From: RGIG9041 sp045593905
GTDB taxonomy: Bacteria; Bacillota; Clostridia; Oscillospirales; QAKW01
Length of the DNA stretch: 6,726 nt
Assembly (NCBI GenBank): GCA_045593905.1
Contig: JAZNXL010000041.1
Location: 1-6,726 of the forward strand
Direction of reading: 5' to 3'
In this document: in pieces, positions 1-4,955 of the stretch
Position numbering within the stretch: the first letter of the stretch is position 1
Layout of the letters: each line of letters starts with the position of its first letter
Notes under the pieces: model-generated
What the model was told of the DNA's origin: nothing
Databases searched by the model: none
Seen by the model: only the letters and a program-made list of their open reading frames with translations
Translations under genes and position numbers: made by a program

Positions 1-82
1 ATGCGTTTTCGGCTTTGCAAGCGGCCATAAAAAGAGCACCGCCCATATTACCAACGCCAATAAAACCTGCGTTATATTTCAT
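1..82 (-). CDS. proC: Pyrroline-5-carboxylate reductase, N-terminal fragment (runs off the left edge)
   Basis: ProC catalyses the last step of proline synthesis, the NAD(P)H-dependent reduction of 1-pyrroline-5-carboxylate to proline in the cytoplasm. Only the first 27 codons are in the window. They begin MKYNAGFIGVGNMGGALF, which carries the GxGxxG dinucleotide-binding loop (G-V-G-N-M-G) at the start of the Rossmann fold, as is typical of ProC. The ATG is preceded by AGGTGA with a 5-base gap. The gene follows proA by 13 bases and is surely cotranscribed with it. The short fragment alone could come from another Rossmann enzyme of the same superfamily, but the position directly behind proB-proA makes proC the natural reading. 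The remaining 240 or so residues expected for the family lie outside the window. Confidence 0.88.
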   Translation of the reverse strand, partial: MKYNAGFIGVGNMGGALFMAACKAENA

Positions 83-87
83 AAAAG

Positions 88-93
88 TCACCT
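88..93 (-). promoter_or_regulatory. Ribosome binding site of proC
   Basis: On the minus strand AGGTGA sits 5 bases before the proC ATG, in the 13-base gap after the proA stop codon. It fixes the proC start just inside the window and shows that proC has its own initiation signal and does not rely only on coupling to proA. Confidence 0.7.
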
Positions 94-95
94 GA

Positions 96-1355
96 TTAAC
101 GGATGTTTCCGTTGCCCTTTACAATGTATTTGTAGGTAGTAAGCTCGCAAAGTCCCATAGGACCTCTTGCGTGCATTTTTTGGGTTGAAATACCCATTTC
201 ACAGCCAAGGCCAAACTCGCCGCCATCAGTAAAGCGTGTTGAAGCATTTACATAAACCGAAGAACTATCAACATTTTTTGTAAAATAGTCAATAGCCTGC
301 TCATCACTTGCTACAATAGCTTCACTATGACCTGTTGAGTGGGTTAAAATATGCTCTACCGCCTGTTCTACACTATCAACAGTTTTAACTGCTAATATGT
401 AATCTAAAAACTCGGTGTCAAAATCGTTTTCACCCGCTAACACACCTGTTTTTGAAAACTTAAGACTATCAGCGTCCATTTTTAATGTAACAGGGGTTGC
501 GCCGTTTTGTTTACGGTCGGTCACAATAACCTTTTCGAGCATTGGTATAAAATCTTTTATAATATCGCGGTGGCAAACAAGCACCTCTTCAGCGTTACAA
601 ACTGAAGGACGGCTTGTTTTTGCGTTATTAACAATTTTAAGCGCCATTTCAAGACTTGCCGACTTATCAACATAAACGTGGCAAATACCCGTACCTGTTT
701 CAACACAGGGAACCGTAGCATTTTGAACACACGCCTGAATAAGACCTTTTCCGCCTCTTGGAATAAGCAGGTCAACAAGACCGTTTGCTTTCATAAGCTC
801 AGTTGCGCTATCACGACTAGTATCCTCAACAAGCATAACGGCGTCTTTGTTTATGCCCGATGCCAAAAGTCCCTCTTTTATCGCATCAACGATTGCACTT
901 GCGCTAGCATGTGCTTCTTTACCACAACGGAGCACGCACGCATTACCGCTTTTAAGAGCAAGCGCGGCAGCATCAGATGTTACATTTGGTCTTGATTCAT
1001 AAATGATTGCTATAACACCCATAGCGCACGAAACCTTGTTTATTTCAAGTCCGTCGTCGCGGGTATATGTAGAAAGAACTCTGCCCACAGGGTCGTCAAG
1101 CGTTACGACGTGTTTAATGCCGTTTGCCATATCTTTAATTCTATCGGCATTTAACATAAGTCTGTCAAGCATAACAGTTGAGATTTTGCCCTCGGCATTT
1201 TTCATATCTTTCTCGTTTGCCGAAATAATTTTATCGGTGTTTTTAACTATTGCATCCGCAATAGCTAAAAGTGCGTTATTTTTTTGTTCTGTTGATGCGT
1301 TTGCAATAGAACGCGATGCGGCTTTTGCCGCCTTTACAATTTGAATTGTTGTCAT
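96..1355 (-). CDS. proA: Glutamate-5-semialdehyde dehydrogenase (gamma-glutamyl phosphate reductase)
   Basis: ProA reduces gamma-glutamyl phosphate with NADPH to glutamate-5-semialdehyde, the second step from glutamate to proline; the product cyclises to the ProC substrate. At 419 residues it has the family's usual length of about 415. Visible family signatures are the GVIAIIYESRPNVT segment (about 113-126), IPRGG (198-202), ETGTGICHVYVD (219-230) and the catalytic cysteine in SRPSVCNAEE (Cys253), all expected of this aldehyde-dehydrogenase-fold enzyme. The start ATG shares one base with the proB stop (TAATG), and a GGAG lies 7 bases upstream inside the last proB codons, so translation is probably coupled to proB. 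It forms one operon with proB before it and proC after it. The identification is firm. Confidence 0.97.
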   Translation of the reverse strand: MTTIQIVKAAKAASRSIANASTEQKNNALLAIADAIVKNTDKIISANEKDMKNAEGKISTVMLDRLMLNADRIKDMANGIKHVVTLDDPVGRVLSTYTRDDGLEINKVSCAMGVIAIIYESRPNVTSDAAALALKSGNACVLRCGKEAHASASAIVDAIKEGLLASGINKDAVMLVEDTSRDSATELMKANGLVDLLIPRGGKGLIQACVQNATVPCVETGTGICHVYVDKSASLEMALKIVNNAKTSRPSVCNAEEVLVCHRDIIKDFIPMLEKVIVTDRKQNGATPVTLKMDADSLKFSKTGVLAGENDFDTEFLDYILAVKTVDSVEQAVEHILTHSTGHSEAIVASDEQAIDYFTKNVDSSSVYVNASTRFTDGGEFGLGCEMGISTQKMHARGPMGLCELTTYKYIVKGNGNIR

Positions 1356-2122
1356 TATTTTACTCCTAAAAAACGTGTGCCTACGGGTTTATTCTCAATA
1401 ATATCGTAAAGCACCTCGGGGTCTTTGCCGTTTGCAATAACCATATCGCAACCTACAGCTGTTACAATTTTTGCGGCTGAAAGCTTTGTTACCATACCGC
1501 CTGTACCAACGTTTGAGCCGCTACCGCCTGCAAGCGCCTCAATCTCAGGTGTTATTTGTTTAATTGTTGAGATAAGAGTAGCTGATGCGTCTTTATGCGG
1601 GTCGGCAGTAAATAGACCGTCGATATCTGAAAGAAGTATTAAAAGGTCGGCATCAATGTTTTTTGCAACGATTGCGCCAAGTGTATCATTATCGCCAATA
1701 ACGAGCTCGTTTACAGCAACGGTGTCGTTTTCGTTAATAACCGGAATAACGCCAAGCTCTAATAGCTTTAATATTGTATTTACAAAGTTTTGTTTACGGT
1801 CGCCATCGTTTATATCATCAGCAGTAAGTAAGAGTTGTGCAACGGTGTGATTGTATTCAGAAAAAAGCTTATCGTATGTATACATAAGTTCACATTGACC
1901 AACAGCTGCCGCCGCCTGCTTTAGTGCAAGCTCTTTAGGGCGCTCACCTAACGCAAGCTTGCCCATGCCCATTCCAACAGCGCCGGAAGATACAAGTATT
2001 ACCTCGTAGCCTGCGTTTTTAATATCGCTTATTACTTTGCACAGGCTTTCCATAAGTCTAATATTTAAATGACCTGTAGAATAAGCCAATGTTGATGTTC
2101 CTACTTTTACAACTACTCTCAT
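1355..2122 (-). CDS. proB: Glutamate 5-kinase, short form without PUA domain
   Basis: ProB phosphorylates the gamma-carboxyl of glutamate with ATP, the first and usually feedback-controlled step of proline synthesis, and hands the labile product to ProA. The 255 residues are a single amino-acid-kinase domain. VKVGTS (5-10) and SSGAVG (45-50) form the N-terminal phosphate-binding side, INENDTVA (129-136) and GDNDTLGA (143-150) the glutamate site, LLSDIDGLFTADP (163-175) and GTGGM (206-210) the nucleotide side. The protein ends right after PVGTRF, where E. coli ProB (367 residues) continues into a PUA domain. This is not a recent truncation, since the stop is fused with the proA start and carries its ribosome site; PUA-less forms are known in Firmicutes. 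The ATG has GGAGG 5 bases upstream. It is the first gene of the proBAC operon. Confidence 0.96.
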   Translation of the reverse strand: MRVVVKVGTSTLAYSTGHLNIRLMESLCKVISDIKNAGYEVILVSSGAVGMGMGKLALGERPKELALKQAAAAVGQCELMYTYDKLFSEYNHTVAQLLLTADDINDGDRKQNFVNTILKLLELGVIPVINENDTVAVNELVIGDNDTLGAIVAKNIDADLLILLSDIDGLFTADPHKDASATLISTIKQITPEIEALAGGSGSNVGTGGMVTKLSAAKIVTAVGCDMVIANGKDPEVLYDIIENKPVGTRFLGVK

Positions 2123-2150
2123 ACTTGCCTCCGTAATATATTATTTATAT

Positions 2151-2179
2151 ATTTTAATATAAATAAAAATAAATATCAA
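2151..2179 (-). promoter_or_regulatory. Promoter of the proBAC operon
   Basis: On the minus strand TTGATA (2174-2179) and TAAAAT (2151-2156) match the sigma-A boxes at 5 of 6 positions each, with an exact 17-base spacer. Transcription should begin near 2144, leaving a leader of only about 22 bases before the proB ATG. This is too short for a T-box or other riboswitch, so control, if any, must act at the promoter or on the enzymes. The surrounding sequence is very AT-rich, so chance matches are easier here than elsewhere. Confidence 0.62.
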
Positions 2180-2195
2180 TATAAATTTTTTCCGC

Positions 2196-2224
2196 TTTAC
2201 TTTTGTAAAAAATTTTATTATACT
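2196..2224 (+). promoter_or_regulatory. Promoter of the D-Ala-D-Ala carboxypeptidase gene
   Basis: TTTACT (2196-2201) and TATACT (2219-2224) are separated by 17 bases and match the sigma-A consensus at 4 and 5 of 6 positions. The start would be near 2231, about 26 bases before the ATG, with GAAGGA (2245-2250) as ribosome site. The -35 box lies 17 bases from the -35 box of the diverging proBAC promoter, so the two promoters are back to back without overlapping. Confidence 0.6.
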
Positions 2225-2256
2225 GTAGATATTAAAAATAAACTGAAGGATTATGT

Positions 2257-3564
2257 ATGAAAAGCAAATTTTTACTTATTTTTACTATAATTTTAATATT
2301 ATTTAGCAATTTTACTGTGTTTGCTGCACCGGGTCAACAACTCGACCCCGTTCCCAAGGTTACCGCACAAAACGTTATTATGATAAATACCGACACTGAC
2401 GCTGTGGTTTATGAAAAAGAGGCAGATGAGCTTATATACCCCGCTTCACTTACAAAGCTTATTACAATGCTTGTTGTATCTGACCTTGTAACCGATTACA
2501 ACAAAACAATAACAGCCGATAAAAGCTGTTATGATGACCTTGTAGTAGGCAGTTCAAACATAAATGTTAAAGACGGTGAAATTTTTACGATTGACGATTT
2601 GATGTATGGCGTTGCAATATCAAGTGCAAACGAAGCGTCAAACGTTCTTGCAATAAACCTCTGCGGCGGTATTTCAGAGTTTGTTGACAAAATGAACGAA
2701 AAAGCAAAAAAACTCGGATGCAGCAACACACATTTTGTTAACACACACGGTCTTCACGACGAGCAGCACTATACAACCGCCCGCGATATGTCACTAATCG
2801 CAAAAGCTGCTTTTTCAAACGAGACAGTCTTTAAGTATATTTCAACCGCAGTACACACTATTGAGCCCACCAATAAAACAACCGAAAAGCGCACACTTAT
2901 AACAACAAACAGCCTTATGCGCCAAAACAGCGGTATTTATTATAAGTACTGCAAAGCGGGTAAAACAGGAACCACAACCCCTGCAGGATACAATCTTATT
3001 TCTACCGCCGAAAAGAACGGTTCAAACTTTGTGCTTGTTGCAATGCATGCTCCAAAAGCTGCGCAAAACACAATATTTAACGATTCAAAAGAGCTTTACA
3101 ACTGGGCATTTAACAACTACTCAAATTCAAAAATATTAAACGATTCAGAAATTATTACCGAGGTTGAGGTTGGACTTTCGGCAAAGGGCGACCATTTAAT
3201 CCTTGTACCGCAGTCAAATCTTTACGCAGTAATTCCCGATAACCTTGATATTACAACTCTTGAGCGCGATATTAAAACAAACGAAGAAATACTCGCCCCC
3301 ATCACTCAAGGCGATATTTTGGGTAAAATAACACTTAAAAAAGACGGTATAACTTACGGTACAGTTAACCTTGTTGCATCAGACGATGTTGAACGCTCAA
3401 CTGTTCTTTATTACCTGCATCTTATTCAACTTTTCTTCTCGAATATTTGGGTTAGAATAATCGGACTTATTATTGTTGTTTTCATAATCATTTATATTGT
3501 TTTAATGATTTCACAGAACAATAGAAGACGTCGCAAAAGATTGAGAAGGCGTATACGCTTTTGA
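2257..3564 (+). CDS. D-alanyl-D-alanine carboxypeptidase, penicillin-binding protein, peptidase family S11
   Basis: The enzyme trims the terminal D-Ala of peptidoglycan stem peptides outside the membrane and so limits cross-linking. The N-terminus is a clear signal peptide (MKSK, then a hydrophobic run to about 22, likely cleavage near VFA-A). All three penicillin-binding motifs are present: S64-L-T-K67 with the acylated serine, S123-A-N125, and K236-T-G238. Residues from about 300 to 385 resemble the beta-rich C-terminal domain usual in S11 enzymes. A long hydrophobic helix (about 397-419) and a 16-residue tail with 10 Arg/Lys follow, so the protein should be held by a C-terminal helix with the basic tail in the cytoplasm. 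At 435 residues the length fits the DacA/DacF group. I cannot tell a housekeeping enzyme from a sporulation-specific one, so no symbol is given. GAAGGA lies 6 bases before the ATG. The gene is monocistronic, closed by the hairpin at 3599-3629. Confidence 0.95.
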   Translation: MKSKFLLIFTIILILFSNFTVFAAPGQQLDPVPKVTAQNVIMINTDTDAVVYEKEADELIYPASLTKLITMLVVSDLVTDYNKTITADKSCYDDLVVGSSNINVKDGEIFTIDDLMYGVAISSANEASNVLAINLCGGISEFVDKMNEKAKKLGCSNTHFVNTHGLHDEQHYTTARDMSLIAKAAFSNETVFKYISTAVHTIEPTNKTTEKRTLITTNSLMRQNSGIYYKYCKAGKTGTTTPAGYNLISTAEKNGSNFVLVAMHAPKAAQNTIFNDSKELYNWAFNNYSNSKILNDSEIITEVEVGLSAKGDHLILVPQSNLYAVIPDNLDITTLERDIKTNEEILAPITQGDILGKITLKKDGITYGTVNLVASDDVERSTVLYYLHLIQLFFSNIWVRIIGLIIVVFIIIYIVLMISQNNRRRRKRLRRRIRF

Positions 3565-3571
3565 TTTAATG

Positions 3572-3600
3572 TTGATTTTTTTAACTTTATGTTGTATAAT
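3572..3600 (+). promoter_or_regulatory. Promoter of the AraC-family regulator gene
   Basis: TTGATT (3572-3577) and a perfect TATAAT (3595-3600) stand 17 bases apart, just behind the stop codon of the carboxypeptidase gene. Transcription should start at about 3606-3609, inside the left arm of the inverted repeat at 3599-3611. The regulator can therefore be expressed independently of the upstream gene. Confidence 0.68.
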
Positions 3601-3629
3601 GAGATAGCAAAATTGCTATCTCATTTTTT
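3599..3629 (+). terminator. Rho-independent terminator of the carboxypeptidase gene, overlapping the next gene's start site
   Basis: The arms AATGAGATAGCAA (3599-3611) and TTGCTATCTCATT (3614-3626) are perfectly complementary and are followed by T's to 3629. Allowing a workable loop of four bases, the stem is about 12 bp. No T-run follows on the minus strand, so it works rightward only. Its last base is one position before the TGGAG ribosome site of the AraC gene. The left arm overlaps the last bases of that gene's -10 box. An operator role for the palindrome is also possible. Confidence 0.8.
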
Positions 3630-3640
3630 ATGGAGTTATT

Positions 3641-4468
3641 ATGGTCAAATATAAAACCCACAACGAAATATCTTTTATAGAACGTCAGTTTCCTTTAATA
3701 AAGCTTGATAAATGCGCCATCACCGAATATAACCCTTCACAAACTGATACAATAAGCATAGCAAAGGGTAATTGCTTTATTATTGTTAAAGACGGCAAAG
3801 GCAGTGTTAGTGTTGGTAACACCAGAAGCACAGTTACACAATCGGTTGGTGTTGTTTTAAGACACGGTGAAACAGCTAAAATTAAGGCTGACAGTATTGA
3901 GCCATTCACAATAATAACAATATATATTTCGCAAAAAGATGCCGATGCGTTTGTTATGCAAATTAGAGCCAAAGAAAGCAGTAGCTTTTTAAACTTTGAA
4001 AGCAACAGAAAAATTTGCGACAGCGCAAACGATTTAATTACTGAAATAACAAAATCTTACAGCACAGATTACAGTATTCTACTTTATTTTTACGATTTTA
4101 TTAATAGCGTAAACGAGCATTATACCGAAAAGAAAAACAAAACTAAAAATGTTTATATGACTCGTGCTGTCGACTACATAAAACACAACTATAATAAAAA
4201 TATAAGTGTTGAAGCTATTGCAAATTTACTTGGTATTGAGCGTTCTTACCTTTCACGACTTTTTAAAACTTATAAGAACAAAAGTACACAAAACTATATA
4301 ATTGACTATAGAATGTATAAGGCAAAGCGTATGTTTGAAGAAGAAGACATGAACGTATCTCAGGTGTGCGCCGCTGTTGGTTATACCAATATTTACTGCT
4401 TTTCTCGAATTTTTAAAAGCAGAGTCGGTATGCCGCCAAAAGAATACATGGAAAAATGCAGAAAATAA
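3641..4468 (+). CDS. AraC-family transcriptional regulator
   Basis: This is a cytoplasmic DNA-binding regulator of 275 residues. The C-terminal third (about 172-272) is a standard AraC/XylS DNA-binding domain with two helix-turn-helix units: ISVEAIANLLGIERSYLSRL (188-207), and about 238-259, where VGYTN and FSRIFK match the family's usual second-helix signature, followed by the G-x-x-P-x-x-Y pattern near 263-269. The N-terminal part (about 20-110) is rich in short beta-like stretches with a turn at RHGETAKI, as expected of a cupin-type ligand-sensing domain, and a helical linker (about 120-165) follows. Regulators of this layout usually control sugar use, but there is no transport or sugar operon next to it, so the ligand and targets are unknown. 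The ATG is preceded by TGGAG with a 5-base gap. It has its own promoter and terminator and stands as a single-gene unit before the tRNA genes. Confidence 0.93.
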   Translation: MVKYKTHNEISFIERQFPLIKLDKCAITEYNPSQTDTISIAKGNCFIIVKDGKGSVSVGNTRSTVTQSVGVVLRHGETAKIKADSIEPFTIITIYISQKDADAFVMQIRAKESSSFLNFESNRKICDSANDLITEITKSYSTDYSILLYFYDFINSVNEHYTEKKNKTKNVYMTRAVDYIKHNYNKNISVEAIANLLGIERSYLSRLFKTYKNKSTQNYIIDYRMYKAKRMFEEEDMNVSQVCAAVGYTNIYCFSRIFKSRVGMPPKEYMEKCRK

Positions 4469-4470
4469 GG

Positions 4471-4499
4471 CACTGCGCTACAAAAGCGCAGTGTTTTTT
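4471..4499 (+). terminator. Rho-independent terminator of the AraC-family gene
   Basis: A perfect 9-bp stem, CACTGCGCT (4471-4479) with AGCGCAGTG (4485-4493), encloses the loop ACAAA and is followed by six T's. It begins two bases after the stop codon of the regulator and separates it from the tRNA promoter 11 bases further on. Confidence 0.93.
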
Positions 4500-4510
4500 A
4501 TTAAAAAATA

Positions 4511-4539
4511 TTGACAAATATTTTTGTGTTTGATATTAT
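4511..4539 (+). promoter_or_regulatory. Promoter of the first tRNA-Gly gene
   Basis: A consensus TTGACA (4511-4516) is followed after 17 bases by TATTAT (4534-4539), with TG at 4531-4532 making an extended -10 element. A/T-only sequence lies directly upstream (4494-4510, partly the preceding terminator's T-run) and could act as an UP element. The start should lie near 4546, giving a leader of about 17 bases to be removed by RNase P. Confidence 0.85.
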
Positions 4540-4562
4540 AAATAGGCATCACACAAAAATAT

Positions 4563-4638
4563 GCGGGTGTAGCTCATCTGGTATAGCGCAACCTTGCCAA
4601 GGTTGAGGTAGCGAGTTCGAGCCTCGTCACCCGCTCCA
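4563..4638 (+). tRNA. tRNA-Gly (anticodon GCC), copy 1 with a D-stem mismatch
   Basis: All parts of a 76-base cloverleaf are present: acceptor stem GCGGGTG with CACCCGC, D-arm GCTC, anticodon stem CAACC with GGTTG around the loop TTGCCAA (anticodon GCC at 4596-4598, reading GGC and GGT), T-arm GCGAG with loop TTCGAGC, discriminator T and an encoded CCA. The acceptor stem and anticodon are those of bacterial tRNA-Gly. The base at 4584 (tRNA position 22) is T where copy 2 has G, so pair 13-22 of the D-stem becomes C-U. The tRNA may still fold and function. It has its own promoter and terminator. Confidence 0.95.
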
Positions 4639-4677
4639 TAATGGCGGGGCTAATAAGCCTTGCTGATTTATCCCACT

Positions 4678-4720
4678 AAAACAAAAGCGGACAACCAAAA
4701 GGTTGTCCGTTTTTGTTTTT
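4678..4720 (+). terminator. Terminator of the first tRNA-Gly gene
   Basis: The core stem CGGACAACC (4688-4696) pairs with GGTTGTCCG (4701-4709) around an AAAA loop. It extends through A/T pairs, one G-T and one C-G pair to about 19 bp, using the A-rich left flank (4678-4687) and the T-rich right flank (4710-4719). The A-run on the left would serve as a T-run for minus-strand transcripts, so the element could stop transcription from both sides. Confidence 0.9.
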
Positions 4721-4753
4721 AAAAAAATATTTTAAAAAAGTTATAAAAAAGTG

Positions 4754-4782
4754 TTGACAAATCAAATGCGGTTTGCTATTAT
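4754..4782 (+). promoter_or_regulatory. Promoter of the second tRNA-Gly gene
   Basis: TTGACA (4754-4759), a 17-base spacer and TATTAT (4777-4782) with TG at 4774-4775 repeat the architecture of the first tRNA promoter exactly. The stretch from 4720 to about 4750 is almost pure A and T, again like an UP element. The start should be near 4789, about 13 bases before the tRNA. Confidence 0.85.
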
Positions 4783-4801
4783 ATATGAGCGTTCAAAAAA
4801 C

Positions 4802-4877
4802 GCGGGTGTAGCTCATCTGGTAGAGCGCAACCTTGCCAAGGTTGAGGTAGCGAGTTCGAGCCTCGTCACCCGCTCCA
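4802..4877 (+). tRNA. tRNA-Gly (anticodon GCC), copy 2
   Basis: A complete cloverleaf of 76 bases with encoded CCA. The D-stem GCTC/GAGC is fully paired, unlike copy 1. The anticodon GCC is at 4835-4837, and acceptor, anticodon and T stems pair throughout apart from one G-U closing the T-stem. Position 15 is T and position 48 is A (4816 and 4849), which reverses the purine-pyrimidine order usual for this tertiary pair. Copy 1 has the same two bases. Confidence 0.98.
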
Positions 4878-4881
4878 AAAT

Positions 4882-4912
4882 AAGACAAGACTCTTTTGAG
4901 TCTTGTCTTTTT
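4882..4912 (+). terminator. Terminator of the second tRNA-Gly gene
   Basis: A perfect 12-bp stem, AAGACAAGACTC (4882-4893) with GAGTCTTGTCTT (4898-4909), has a TTTT loop and a T-run to 4912. It starts four bases after the tRNA CCA. Confidence 0.92.
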
Positions 4913-4922
4913 CATTTATCAT

Positions 4923-4952
4923 AAAAAACCGAGAACAAAATGTTCTCGGTTT
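4923..4952 (-). terminator. Terminator of the leftward aldolase operon
   Basis: AAACCGAGAACA (4926-4937) and TGTTCTCGGTTT (4941-4952) form a 12-bp stem with a three-base loop, in practice a few bases larger. On the minus strand it is followed by a run of six T's. It begins three bases after the stop of the 312-residue gene and stands 10 bases from the opposing tRNA terminator, so the converging units are insulated from each other. Confidence 0.9.
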
Positions 4953-4955
4953 ATA

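Larger units (their letters stand above)
4511..4877 (+). repeat. Tandem duplication of a promoter plus tRNA-Gly unit
   Basis: Bases 4511-4638 and 4754-4877 have the same order: TTGACAAAT, a variable spacer, a GTTTG-n-TATTATA box, a short leader and the tRNA. The tRNA parts match at 75 of 76 bases. The promoters share their boxes and flanking bases but differ in spacer and leader, and the leader of the first is four bases longer. The terminators after the two tRNAs are unrelated. This fits a duplication in which the tRNAs stayed nearly identical by selection or gene conversion while the rest drifted. Confidence 0.75.

Noticed and set aside
415..1344. Rightward open frames of about 86-113 codons opposite proA
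   Set aside because: They lie antisense to a complete, strongly conserved proA, have no ribosome sites or recognisable sequence, and are explained by its codon pattern.
1425..1850. Rightward open frame of 141 codons opposite proB
   Set aside because: It is antisense to the proB kinase domain. Its composition, rich in Ser, Ile and Pro, is typical of a shadow frame.
2123..2256. Possible T-box or other riboswitch before proB
   Set aside because: The promoter leaves only about 22 bases of leader, and no specifier stem or T-box sequence is visible.
3548..3559. Palindrome GCGTATACGC at the end of the carboxypeptidase gene
   Set aside because: It has no loop and no following T-run, and it encodes part of the Arg-rich tail, so it is probably a chance palindrome in coding sequence.
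4639..4677. Possible tRNA remnant or small RNA between the first tRNA-Gly and its terminator
   Set aside because: Only a 4-bp stem (GGCT-AATA-AGCC) is visible. There is no T-arm or CCA, so it is best left as spacer.
4511..4877. tRNA genes as an attachment site of an integrated element
   Set aside because: The repeat is a whole promoter plus tRNA unit, only 163 bases lie between the tRNAs, and no integrase or phage gene is present.
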